This document shows, piece after piece, positions 5,886-12,760 of a stretch of 12,760 nucleotides of DNA. Both the position numbers and the translations under genes were made by a program. The notes under the pieces were generated by a model. It was not told the DNA's origin, ran no database searches, and saw only the letters and a program-made list of their open reading frames with translations. This DNA comes from Porphyromonadaceae bacterium UBA7087 (GTDB taxonomy: Bacteria; Bacteroidota; Bacteroidia; Bacteroidales; Muribaculaceae), in contig DKYZ01000089.1 in the NCBI GenBank assembly GCA_002493515.1, forward strand, positions 1,824 through 14,583, given 5' to 3'. Each line of letters opens with the position of its first letter. Positions within the stretch are counted from its first letter, which is position 1.

Positions 5886-6956
5886 TCAGAACTTGCGGAT
5901 ACCCATTATCTCACGCACGTCGCGGAGCGTGTCGGCCGCGATGGCTCGTGTGCGCTCGGCGCCCAGACGCACCACCTTCGACAGGTATTCGTCGTTGCTT
6001 CGGATGTCGAGAATGCGTTCGCGTATGGGAAGCGTCACCTTGAGAATATCCTCGGCAAGCTGCTTCTTCATGTCGCCGTAGCGGATGGAGCAGTCGGCAT
6101 ATGCCTGGCGGTAGTGGGCCACGACGTCCGGCTCCGAGACGAGGTTCATCAGGGTGAAGAGATTCTCCACGGGCTGGCTCACCGGTGTGTTCGGCACTTT
6201 CGGACCCTCGTCGGTGACGGCACGCATCACCTTCTTGCGCAGTGTCTTCTCGTCGTCGATGAGATAGATGCAGTTCCCCTCGCTCTTGCCCATCTTGCCC
6301 GAGCCGTCGAGACCGGGAACCTTGAGCGCCTCGCCGGTGAAATTGAAATTTACCGGCTCGCCGAAGTAATCCACTCCGTAGAATGAATTGAAACGGCGTG
6401 CGAAACGGCGCGTAAGCTCAAGATGCTGCTCCTGGTCTTTGCCCACGGGGACGAAATCGGCCTTATGGATGAGGATATCCACAGCCATAAGAGTGGGATA
6501 AGTGAGGAGGCCGGCGTTCACGCGCTGGTTGGTCTGGTTGCCTATTATCTCCTTCTCGATCTCGTCGCCGTCGCTGTTGATTCCGAGGGCCTTGCGCGCC
6601 TTGTCCTTGAAGGAGGCGGTGCGCATCAGCTCCCCTATCCCGACGTGCATGTTCATCAGAAGATACATCTCGGGAATCTCCGGTATGTCGCTCTGCACGT
6701 AAATATCGTTTTTCTCCGGGTCAAGACCGGCTGCGAGATATTCGGCGAGGATGTCCTTTACATTCTCGTGGAGCATCTTCGGGTCGGGATGAGTGGTGAG
6801 CGCATGCAGGTCTGCCACGAAATAACGGCAGTCATAGTCGTCCTGCATCTTGACAAACTTGCTGAGGGCACCGAAATAGTTGCCGAGATGAAGATTGCCC
6901 GTAGCTCGTATGCCACTGAGCACCACTTTCTTTTTATCCTTGTTTTCCTGTTCCAT
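5886..6956 (-). CDS. trpS: Tryptophan-tRNA ligase
   Basis: This 356-aa class I aminoacyl-tRNA synthetase charges tRNA-Trp with tryptophan in the cytoplasm. The HIGH-type motif is HLGN (23-26, in ATGNLHLGNYFGA), and the KMSKS motif is KMGKS (221-225). The subfamily signatures VGKDQEQHLELTRR (171-184) and PTLMAVDIL (154-162) are present, and the length is normal for a bacterial TrpRS. The first ATG gives a charged tail of about 10 residues before the first beta strand, which is acceptable. It appears to head a four-gene operon with metal-uptake genes. That pairing has no obvious functional link and probably reflects shared transcription. The AT-rich gap upstream holds the likely promoter. Identification is firm. 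Confidence 0.97.
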   Translation of the reverse strand: MEQENKDKKKVVLSGIRATGNLHLGNYFGALSKFVKMQDDYDCRYFVADLHALTTHPDPKMLHENVKDILAEYLAAGLDPEKNDIYVQSDIPEIPEMYLLMNMHVGIGELMRTASFKDKARKALGINSDGDEIEKEIIGNQTNQRVNAGLLTYPTLMAVDILIHKADFVPVGKDQEQHLELTRRFARRFNSFYGVDYFGEPVNFNFTGEALKVPGLDGSGKMGKSEGNCIYLIDDEKTLRKKVMRAVTDEGPKVPNTPVSQPVENLFTLMNLVSEPDVVAHYRQAYADCSIRYGDMKKQLAEDILKVTLPIRERILDIRSNDEYLSKVVRLGAERTRAIAADTLRDVREIMGIRKF

Positions 6957-7042
6957 AATCAGAGTCTTGTTTTACTTTGTAAAAAGGGCGCGAAAGGACA
7001 GAACGGGAATCACTCCCTGCCGCTCTCACGGATTTCAAAATG

Positions 7043-7060
7043 CAAAATTACGCAAATTTA
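7043..7060 (-). promoter_or_regulatory. Two overlapping-register -7 boxes upstream of trpS
   Basis: On the - strand, TAAATTTG (7053-7060) and TAATTTTG (7043-7050) both match TAnnTTTG and are spaced 10 nt apart. I find no clear TTTG -33 box for either. They lie 87-104 nt upstream of the trpS start, in an AT-rich stretch, and would drive the trpS-znuA-znuC-spmAB operon. Confidence 0.5.
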
Positions 7061-7172
7061 ATCATTTTCCCTCATTCTTTGTTAAATAAATAAGCGGCAT
7101 GAAGTAATAAATCTCCGTGCGGCCCCCTGGCTGGCACACATGCCGCCGGGACTGAGAAAAAAGATTAAAATC

Positions 7173-7865
7173 ATGATTTCAAACAAACTGACAAGATATC
7201 TGGTTCTGATGATGGTGTCGCTCGCCGCGATAATCTGGGGTGCCACCGAAATCCGGGCGCAGGAGCGCAAGGATGCCGAGGGGATAAAGAACGTGCTTTT
7301 CATAGGCGACTCGATGACTGGATGGATGGCCGACCGGCTCAACGCCTACGGTGAGAAAAACGGCTTCAAGGTGTCGTCGGTGGTCTGGGACGGAGCGACA
7401 ATCGAAAAATGGGCCGACTCCGACAAGATTGAACCGCTGATAGCCGAATACAAGCCCGACGCGGTCTTCGTGTCGCTCGGGATGAACGAGCTTTTCGAGC
7501 AGAATCCCGAGAGGCGGCTGAGCGGAGCGGTGGACAAAATCACCAGGTCATTCGGCGACGTGCCGTATCTGTGGATCGGGCCTCCGGACTGGCCGGAGCA
7601 TGAGAAAGGGAAAAAGCTGACCGACTGGCTCGGCGAACGCCTGGGCGAGGGCCGCTATTTCAACAGTTTCCAGCTGACACTGCCGAGACAGGGCAAGACC
7701 AACCCCCATCCCTCGAAGGCGGGCATTGAGAAATGGATGGATGCCGTGGCTGAATGGATACCGGAGCATACCGACCTGCGCTTCAGGACGCTCGATAACC
7801 CCGGGCCGGGCAAGATGTCGCGTCCGGAAAAGTTTATCTACAGGAAAATAAACGAGTCGTTGTGA
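7173..7865 (+). CDS. Secreted SGNH/GDSL-family hydrolase
   Basis: This 230-aa protein is a predicted exported esterase or deacylase. Residues 1-29 form a signal peptide (basic start, hydrophobic core, IRA-QE cleavage). The mature domain shows block I FIGDSMTG (43-50, nucleophile S47), block II near W72-DGA (GAT), block III SLGMNE (101-106, oxyanion G103 and N105) and block V NPHPS (catalytic H179). The residue two before His, normally Asp in DxxH or DxH, is not obvious; the motif reads T-N-P-H, so it may act through a Ser-His dyad. The ATG at 7140 is in frame but would add a basic extension ahead of the signal peptide, so 7173 is chosen. The substrate cannot be told; extracytoplasmic acyl groups on glycans are typical of the family. 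The GNAT gene follows by 33 nt. Confidence 0.85.
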   Translation: MISNKLTRYLVLMMVSLAAIIWGATEIRAQERKDAEGIKNVLFIGDSMTGWMADRLNAYGEKNGFKVSSVVWDGATIEKWADSDKIEPLIAEYKPDAVFVSLGMNELFEQNPERRLSGAVDKITRSFGDVPYLWIGPPDWPEHEKGKKLTDWLGERLGEGRYFNSFQLTLPRQGKTNPHPSKAGIEKWMDAVAEWIPEHTDLRFRTLDNPGPGKMSRPEKFIYRKINESL

Positions 7866-7898
7866 CGACTGCAACTGATACATCTAATTATCAAGAAT

Positions 7899-8432
7899 AT
7901 GGAATTCACAAATCTAAAGATGGAGGATTATCCCTCCTTTCTGAAACTCTACAATGAGTCGTTCCCTCCCGACGAGAGACGTGAGCTGAAAGACGAGGAG
8001 CATCTCGCCAACTTCATAAAGATGAAGGGCGGAAAATTCCACGCCTTCGCAGCAAAAGACGGCGACCTCTTCCTGGCGTTCCTGAGCTACTGGACGTTCG
8101 AGGGATACACCTACATCGAACACTTCGCCGTAGTGCCCGAGCACAGAGGGAAACGCATCGGCGCCCTGATGCTCAACCACCTCTTCAAGGAGGTGAGCCC
8201 CAACGTGCTGATCGAGGTGGAGAAGCCCGAGGGGGAGGAGCAGAAGCGCCGCATAAGGTTTTACGAGCAGAACGGTTTCCGCGTGCGTGAGGAGTTCGAC
8301 TACACCCAGCCTGCCTATTCGAGCGACAAGAGCCCGGTGGAGATGCTTCTCATGACCCACGGAGACGTGGACCTCCACAACAGGGACTCCATCAGGGAGA
8401 TGCTGAGGGAAGTCTACAACTGCAATGAGTGA
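7899..8432 (+). CDS. GNAT-family N-acetyltransferase
   Basis: This 177-aa cytoplasmic protein should transfer an acetyl group from acetyl-CoA to an amine on an unknown substrate. Motif A is clear: EHFAVVPEHRGKRIGALML (74-92), with R83-G84-K85-R86-I87-G88 forming the pyrophosphate-binding loop. Motif B follows as RIRFYEQNGF (118-127), the usual position of the catalytic or CoA-contacting Tyr (Y122). The N-terminal part, MEDYPSFLKLYNESFPPDERR, matches the start of many GNAT domains that act on small molecules or peptides. It lies 33 nt after the SGNH hydrolase gene, so the two are probably co-transcribed; acetyl addition and removal could be linked, but nothing in the sequence proves it. The transcript ends at the hairpin just downstream. 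Confidence 0.9.
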   Translation: MEFTNLKMEDYPSFLKLYNESFPPDERRELKDEEHLANFIKMKGGKFHAFAAKDGDLFLAFLSYWTFEGYTYIEHFAVVPEHRGKRIGALMLNHLFKEVSPNVLIEVEKPEGEEQKRRIRFYEQNGFRVREEFDYTQPAYSSDKSPVEMLLMTHGDVDLHNRDSIREMLREVYNCNE

Positions 8433-8458
8433 CAGCGGAAAAGTGAGTTACGAAAGAA

Positions 8459-8491
8459 ATGGCGTCGGCGCATGGTTAGCGTCGACGCCAT
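8459..8491. terminator. Bidirectional hairpin between convergent genes
   Basis: A 13-bp stem with one G-U wobble (8459-8471 with 8479-8491) encloses a 7-nt loop (ATGGTTA). It lies between the GNAT stop and the yitT stop. A pyrimidine-rich tract follows on the + strand and TTTCTTTCG follows on the - strand. Neither side has a perfect T-run, but the symmetric position suggests termination in both directions. Confidence 0.7.
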
Positions 8492-8530
8492 CTCTGTCTC
8501 TCTATCAGGAGCCGTAATGAGCCGGACGGA

Positions 8531-9514
8531 TTATTGCGGAAGCTCAGGAGCCGCGGGTTCGGCCCCGGCATCCGCTGCGGCCGTCTTGTTGTGCTTCTTA
8601 AGCTTTACCTTCATCATGTCGAAGCCCTTTCCGTAGACGCCGTTGGCGGGCGACTGGGCTATGAACGCCGACTCGTCGATGCTCTTGATTATTCGGAATA
8701 TGGTGACAGCCTCGATCTTGCGACACCATACCAGAAGCATCTTGACCTCATGCTTGCTGTACCAGCCGGTGCCGTCGAGGACGGTGACACCACGGTGGGC
8801 CTCCCTGTTTACGGAGTCGGCGATCTCCCTCCATTTATTGCTGAATATCACAAACTGCGTGGCCTGGCGGTTGGTGTTGATGAGCATGTCGGTGATATAG
8901 GAATAGATGAAGATGATGACGACACCATAGATTATTCGGGGCACGCAGCTCTGGATTCGCTGCTCCATGTCGCCGTCGAAGGGAAGGAAGAAGGTGAGGC
9001 AGACGATAGACATGTCCACGATCATCAGGATGCGGCCTACGCTGACATTCGAGACCTTTGTGATGAGGGCGGCCACGATATCCGAGCCGCCGGACGTGCC
9101 GTTGTGGATGTAGATCGTGCCGATGCCGAATCCGCAGAGAATGCCTCCGAGGACGACACTCATCGTGATGTCGGCCACCAAGGGGGGATGAGACGTGAAA
9201 TACCCCTCGATGAGACCGATGCATATCGAGATGCCGGTGGCACCGAAGATGGTGCGGGAGACAAAGGCCTTGCCGAGGACTTTCCAACCCATGGCGATGA
9301 GTATGAGGTTGACACCATACATCGTGACGGCAACGGGGACGAATTTATTCGTGGCGAAATAGACAAGCGTGCCGAGACCGGCCATGCCGCCGATCACAAT
9401 CGAATGGGGAAGGATGAACGCGGTGAAGCCTATGGCATAAAGCATCAGACCAAATGTAATCATCACATAGTCTTTGACTTCATGCATCAAGCTGTCATAC
9501 TTTCTTTTTGTCAT
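8531..9514 (-). CDS. YitT-family membrane protein (DUF161 plus DUF2179)
   Basis: This 327-aa protein has the standard YitT-family layout: a multi-span membrane region (about 15-210, five or six segments) followed by a soluble C-terminal DUF2179 domain (about 215-302). Family landmarks are ILPHSIVIGGMAGLGTL (34-50), NGTSGGSDI (138-146) and, in DUF2179, RGVTVLDGTGWYS (241-253) and SPANGVYGKGF (288-298). The role of the family is not established; transport is a common guess. The last 25 residues form a low-complexity tail rich in Ala, Pro and Lys that is not part of the domain. The gene is monocistronic, ends at the bidirectional hairpin, and is divergent from the barrel gene. The long ORF on the opposite strand is a shadow. 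Confidence 0.92.
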   Translation of the reverse strand: MTKRKYDSLMHEVKDYVMITFGLMLYAIGFTAFILPHSIVIGGMAGLGTLVYFATNKFVPVAVTMYGVNLILIAMGWKVLGKAFVSRTIFGATGISICIGLIEGYFTSHPPLVADITMSVVLGGILCGFGIGTIYIHNGTSGGSDIVAALITKVSNVSVGRILMIVDMSIVCLTFFLPFDGDMEQRIQSCVPRIIYGVVIIFIYSYITDMLINTNRQATQFVIFSNKWREIADSVNREAHRGVTVLDGTGWYSKHEVKMLLVWCRKIEAVTIFRIIKSIDESAFIAQSPANGVYGKGFDMMKVKLKKHNKTAAADAGAEPAAPELPQ

Positions 9515-9573
9515 TGTTTCTGTGGTTTTATCAAGATTCCAAGGTGATTTCGTGTTAGATTGATTTGAGTCTG

Positions 9574-9581
9574 CAAAATTA
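9574..9581 (-). promoter_or_regulatory. Candidate -7 box for the yitT-family gene
   Basis: TAATTTTG on the - strand matches TAnnTTTG and lies 60-67 nt upstream of the start codon, inside an AT-rich stretch. I do not see a convincing -33 box. Confidence 0.45.
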
Positions 9582-9635
9582 TATAATTTTTTAAAACTTT
9601 ACCCTACCGGACGCACTTTTATTGGGAGATTTTAT

Positions 9636-9643
9636 TAATTTTG
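9636..9643 (+). promoter_or_regulatory. Candidate -7 box for the outer-membrane barrel gene
   Basis: TAATTTTG on the + strand matches TAnnTTTG and is followed by GC-rich leader DNA. The start codon is 64 nt downstream. Upstream T-rich sequence near 9617-9624 could serve as a degenerate -33 element. Together with the box at 9574-9581 it makes a divergent promoter region. Confidence 0.5.
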
Positions 9644-9707
9644 CCTCGTGAAAGCGCCAGCCGGGACGTAAATCCACGCCCGCACGCCCGCTTTCCTCCA
9701 TCAGATC

Positions 9708-10430
9708 ATGAAGCAAATCTTTTCAACGAAGGGAATAATACGGTCCCTGATTCTGGCAGTCGCCATGACCCTGGGCAGCAATGTGGCAAATGCCCAGAAA
9801 GAGTTTTTCTCCACAGAGCGTCCTGAAAACCTCTTCACGTTCGGAGCGCGCATCGGGGTCAATGCCACCAACATCACCGCGGCCGACAAGGTGTTCAACG
9901 TATGGAACAAAAACAGCTTCGGCACTGGCTTCGACGCCGGAATCGTGCTGAGCCTCAACATCCGCGACTACCTGGCGATCCAACCCGGCTTCTTCTTCCA
10001 GTCGCGCAGCAGCAACTACTCCTATGCCACCACCTTCACCGGCACAGACTTCGAGCCGGGGGAATATTCCCAGATGGGCCATCTGAGAAACTATTATTTC
10101 CACGTGCCGGTGGTGGCGTCGGTGCGCCTCAACGTCTCCGACGACATCCGGTGGAACATAGACCTCGGCCCGGACTTCCAGTTCAAGCTGAAGTCGGACG
10201 ACGACAAAGTGAAGATCCTGCGCCAGTCTTCGGAACTGGCTGAGCCGCAAACCGAATCGGCCAAAATCGGTTTCTTCGACTTCGGACTGAGGCTGGGGAC
10301 AGGCCTGACGCTCAAGGAACACTACCACATAGGGGTATCCTACACGGCAGGTCTGCTGAAGGCATGGAAAACGGCAGACATGGGAGGCCACAACAAGGCG
10401 TGGTCATTTGTCGTGGGCTACGATTTCTGA
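9708..10430 (+). CDS. Outer-membrane beta-barrel protein (PorT-like)
   Basis: This 240-aa protein has a signal peptide (residues 1-29, cleavage ANA-QK) and a mature part made of alternating polar and aromatic strands, such as LFTFGARIGVNAT, FGTGFDAGIVLSLNI, LAIQPGFFFQS, YYFHVPVVASVRLNV and FFDFGLRLGTGLTL. It ends in WSFVVGYDF; the C-terminal Phe (F240) is the usual signal for insertion by the BAM machinery. The length and the GAR-x-G-x-N opening match the porin/PorT-like barrel families common in Bacteroidetes, predicted to have about eight strands. No substrate or partner can be assigned. It is a single gene with its own promoter-like box and a strong terminator. Confidence 0.88.
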   Translation: MKQIFSTKGIIRSLILAVAMTLGSNVANAQKEFFSTERPENLFTFGARIGVNATNITAADKVFNVWNKNSFGTGFDAGIVLSLNIRDYLAIQPGFFFQSRSSNYSYATTFTGTDFEPGEYSQMGHLRNYYFHVPVVASVRLNVSDDIRWNIDLGPDFQFKLKSDDDKVKILRQSSELAEPQTESAKIGFFDFGLRLGTGLTLKEHYHIGVSYTAGLLKAWKTADMGGHNKAWSFVVGYDF

Positions 10431-10456
10431 ATTGCCCCTCGTAATAAAGAGCAACA

Positions 10457-10487
10457 AGGCCGGGTCTCAGATCCGGCCTGTTATTTT
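10457..10487. terminator. Strong hairpin terminator shared by the barrel gene and miaA
   Basis: A 9-bp GC-rich stem with one G-U wobble (10457-10465 with 10471-10479) and a 5-nt loop (CTCAG) is followed on the + strand by GTTATTTTAT. On the - strand it is followed by GTTGCTCTTTATT, so it can act in both directions. The miaA stop codon (10467-10469) lies in the loop. Confidence 0.8.
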
Positions 10488-11369
10488 ATCCGCCAGGCAG
10501 CCCTCTGTGATGTCAAGCCATTCCATGGTGTCGTCTCTTTTGAACCACGTCAGCTGCTTCTTGGCGTATACCCTCGTGTTTTTCTGTATCCGGGCCACAG
10601 CCTCGTCGAAACCCATGCTGCCGTCGATATAGGCGAACATCTCCTTGAGGCCGACGGTGTTGAGCGAGTTGAGATGGCGCATGGGCCAGACCCTTCGGGC
10701 TTCCTCCAGGAGGCCATCCGCCACCATTCTCTCCACTCTGCTGTTGATGCGGCTGAAAAGCACCTCCCTCGGGGCGCTGAGGCCGAATTTCAATATGCGG
10801 AAATCACGCTTGCGGCGCTCCCCGGTGAGCAGGCTCGAATATGGACGGCCCGAGGCCAGGCTGACCTCCACAGCGTGAAACACGCGCTTGATGTTCCTGA
10901 GGTCGATTCTTCCGTATGACACCGGATCGAGCTCGCGGAGACGCCGCCACAGCCATTCGTCGCCGGAGGCCATGTAGTCGGTCATGAGGGCTGTCCTTAC
11001 CTCCGGAGGGACTGTGGGAATCTCGTCGATGCCGTTGCATAGAGCATCGACATACATCATCGACCCTCCGCAGACCACACATACCCCGTCGCGGGCCATA
11101 AGACGGCGGCCTAAATCCAGGGCGTCATGCTCGAACTGCGAGGCACTGTAATAGGCGTCGAGGGGAAGCATGTCGATAAGATGATGCCTCACCGCCCTGC
11201 GTTCCTCATCGGTAGGCATTGCAGTCACTATGGGAATGCCATGATATATCTGGCGGCTGTCGGCCGAGATAATCTCCGCCGACAGCCGCCGGGCTACGTC
11301 GACAGCCAGGGCCGACTTCCCGGAGGCAGTCGGCCCTGTTATAACTATCATCAGACCTGGTTTAGCCAT
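10467..11369 (-). CDS. miaA: tRNA dimethylallyltransferase
   Basis: This enzyme transfers a dimethylallyl group to N6 of A37 in tRNAs reading codons that begin with U, acting in the cytoplasm. From the ATG at 11369 it is 300 aa. Visible motifs are the P-loop GPTASGKS (12-19), the catalytic-site ADSRQIY (36-42, D37), GGSMMY (101-106, where many bacteria have GGTGLY) and the C-terminal NTRVYAKKQLTWFK (264-277). GGSMMY is what I associate with Bacteroidetes MiaA. An in-frame GTG at 11391-11393 overlaps the pepT stop as GTGA and would add eight residues; the ATG fits the family start better, but the GTG would allow coupled translation. It lies directly after pepT on the same strand. Confidence 0.95.
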   Translation of the reverse strand: MAKPGLMIVITGPTASGKSALAVDVARRLSAEIISADSRQIYHGIPIVTAMPTDEERRAVRHHLIDMLPLDAYYSASQFEHDALDLGRRLMARDGVCVVCGGSMMYVDALCNGIDEIPTVPPEVRTALMTDYMASGDEWLWRRLRELDPVSYGRIDLRNIKRVFHAVEVSLASGRPYSSLLTGERRKRDFRILKFGLSAPREVLFSRINSRVERMVADGLLEEARRVWPMRHLNSLNTVGLKEMFAYIDGSMGFDEAVARIQKNTRVYAKKQLTWFKRDDTMEWLDITEGCLADKITGRI

Positions 11370-11389
11370 ACGTACTGACTGAAGCAGAG

Positions 11390-12607
11390 TCACTCGGCCA
11401 CGAGGCGGCAGATATTGGCAACCACCTGGGCGGCCTTCTCCATGGAGGGGATGGCCACGAACTCATAGCGGCCGTGGAAGTTCTCGCCTCCGGCGAAGAT
11501 GTTGGGGCAGGGAAGCCCCTTGAAGGAGAGCTGCGCGCCGTCCGTGCCGCCACGTATGGGCTGCACCTTCGGCTCTATGCCAGCCTCGCGCATGGCCTTC
11601 TCGGCAACGGTGATTATGTGCATCACAGGCTCGATCTTCTCGCGCATGTTGTAATACTGGTCTTTGATCTCCACTGTGGCGCAGCCGGGGAACTCCATGT
11701 TGGTCTTGCGGACAAGATGCTCTATCTCCCTCTTGCGGCTCTCGAAGCGCGCGCGATCGTGGTCGCGGATGATATAGCTGAGCACTGTCTGCTCCACGCT
11801 TCCCTCGATGCCCACGAGATGGTAGAAGCCCTCGTATCCCTCCGTGTGCTCGGGGGTCTCCCATCTGGGAAGCATCTCGATAAACTGGCTTGCCACGCGG
11901 ATGGAATTGATCATCTTGTGTTTCGCGCTTCCGGGATGCACGTTGCGTCCCTTGATTGTGATCTTGGCGGAGGCCGCATTGAAGTTCTCATACTCAAGCT
12001 CGCCGATCGCGCCGCCGTCCATGGTGTAGGCGAACTCGGCGCCGAAGCGCTCCACATCGAATTTATGCGCGCCAAGTCCTATCTCCTCGTCGGGATTGAA
12101 AGCTATGCGGATCTTGCCGTGTTTGATCTCGGGATGCTGCTGAAGATAAGCCACGGCGGTAACGATCTCGGCGATGCCGGCCTTGTCGTCTGCGCCCAGG
12201 AGTGTGGTTCCGTCGGTGACGATGATGTCCTGGCCTATATAGTTGAGAAGCTCGGGAAACTCAGCCGGGGAGAGGACAATGCCCTTGTCGGCGTTGAGGG
12301 TTATGTCGGAGCCGTCGTATGCCTTGACAATGCGCGGATTGACGTGCTTGCCGCTCATGTCGGGGGCCGTGTCGAGATGGGCGATGAATCCCACCACGGG
12401 CACATCCCGGTCGGTATTTGAAGGCAGAGTGGCCATCAGATAGCCGTTCTCATCGAGGCTTATCTCCTCAAGCCCCATGCTCTCAAGCTGCTCCTTGAGA
12501 TATTTGGCGAATACCATCTGGCCGGGCGTCGAGGGGGTCATGTTGGTCTGCTCGTCGCTCTGGGTGTCGAACTTCACGTATTCCAGGAATCTGTCTGTTA
12601 CAGTCAT
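11390..12607 (-). CDS. pepT: Peptidase T (tripeptide aminopeptidase)
   Basis: This 405-aa M20-family dizinc aminopeptidase removes the N-terminal residue from tripeptides in the cytoplasm. Metal and catalytic residues are all visible: H77 and D79 in AHLDTAPD, D140 in LGADDKAG, E174-E175 in NPDEEIG, D197 in YTMDGG and H378 in NFHGRYEF. Substrate-side motifs such as GRNVHPGSAK (220-229) and IRGGTDGAQLS (351-361) are also present. These positions agree closely with those I recall for E. coli PepT. The open frame extends 26 codons further upstream, but that part has no family resemblance and runs towards the promoter, so the ATG at 12607 is used. miaA follows, 20 nt away or overlapping depending on its start. 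The identification is firm. Confidence 0.97.
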   Translation of the reverse strand: MTVTDRFLEYVKFDTQSDEQTNMTPSTPGQMVFAKYLKEQLESMGLEEISLDENGYLMATLPSNTDRDVPVVGFIAHLDTAPDMSGKHVNPRIVKAYDGSDITLNADKGIVLSPAEFPELLNYIGQDIIVTDGTTLLGADDKAGIAEIVTAVAYLQQHPEIKHGKIRIAFNPDEEIGLGAHKFDVERFGAEFAYTMDGGAIGELEYENFNAASAKITIKGRNVHPGSAKHKMINSIRVASQFIEMLPRWETPEHTEGYEGFYHLVGIEGSVEQTVLSYIIRDHDRARFESRKREIEHLVRKTNMEFPGCATVEIKDQYYNMREKIEPVMHIITVAEKAMREAGIEPKVQPIRGGTDGAQLSFKGLPCPNIFAGGENFHGRYEFVAIPSMEKAAQVVANICRLVAE

Positions 12608-12682
12608 CGGATATATGTTTTTATGGTTGTTTAGAATTGTCTTTAAGGCCGTCCCGCTACGCATTAACGGAGTATGCCACCG

Positions 12683-12690
12683 CAAAATTA
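12683..12690 (-). promoter_or_regulatory. Candidate -7 box for pepT-miaA
   Basis: TAATTTTG on the - strand matches TAnnTTTG, 76-83 nt upstream of the chosen pepT start. Its position inside the 26-codon open extension supports the shorter pepT start. No clear -33 box is seen. Confidence 0.5.
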
Positions 12691-12723
12691 AGCATTTAAT
12701 TTAATTAATCGGATATTTTTGAC

Positions 12724-12731
12724 TAATTTTG
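12724..12731 (+). promoter_or_regulatory. Candidate -7 box for a gene beyond the window
   Basis: TAATTTTG on the + strand, followed by CAATAGAAG, matches the Bacteroidetes -7 pattern. With the box at 12683-12690 it forms a divergent promoter region. The gene it would serve starts to the right of the window. Confidence 0.45.
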
Positions 12732-12760
12732 CAATAGAAGTTGTTTCTACTTTTGTGAAT

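Noticed and set aside
6423..7061. 212-aa open frame on the + strand opposite trpS
   Set aside because: trpS is certain on the other strand. This frame runs through its start and promoter region and has no family resemblance.
8534..9547. 337-aa open frame on the + strand opposite the YitT-family gene
   Set aside because: Its translation is rich in Asp, Gly, Arg and His with no recognisable motif. It mirrors a well-supported membrane protein on the other strand and spans that gene's promoter. Long antisense frames are common in GC-rich codons.
11474..12421. 315-aa open frame on the + strand opposite pepT
   Set aside because: It lies fully inside pepT, whose catalytic residues are all present. 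The antisense protein has no motif or membrane pattern.

Overview
The window looks like chromosomal DNA from a Bacteroidales bacterium with fairly high GC, possibly Muribaculaceae or a relative (inference). The evidence is several TAnnTTTG-type -7 boxes in AT-rich gaps, weak or absent Shine-Dalgarno sequences, a PorT-like outer-membrane barrel ending in Phe, a MiaA with a GGSMMY motif, and a fused SpmA-SpmB protein. I see no tRNA, rRNA, CRISPR array, insertion sequence or phage gene. Most of the window is ordinary core genome in short operons.

Left part (292-2050, + strand): a compact redox cassette. It holds a 64-aa single-span membrane protein, a 100-aa cytoplasmic thioredoxin with an unusual WCPHC active site, and a VKOR-family membrane disulfide oxidoreductase. 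The VKOR has a degenerate C39-peptidase-like N-terminal domain and no fused thioredoxin. It is followed by a 50-aa peptide ORF that automated annotation could easily miss. This is the part most likely to be an undescribed system. A helical, coiled-coil protein of unknown function (2019-2795, - strand) converges on it.

Middle part (2996-6956, - strand): a tight apparent operon, trpS - znuA-like - znuC-like - spmAB fusion, with gaps of 8, 19 and 1 nt. The metal-uptake pair has no ABC permease here; the next gene is the SpmAB-type membrane protein. An AT-rich divergent gap (6957-7172) separates it from a + strand pair: a secreted SGNH hydrolase and a GNAT acetyltransferase. This pair ends at a bidirectional hairpin, facing a - strand YitT-family membrane protein.

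Right part (9515-12760): divergent from yitT, a PorT-like outer-membrane barrel gene ends at a strong hairpin terminator. That terminator is shared with the convergent miaA gene, whose stop codon lies in its loop. pepT lies upstream of miaA and probably shares its transcript. The window ends in a gap with promoter-like boxes on both strands, the + one presumably serving a gene outside the window.
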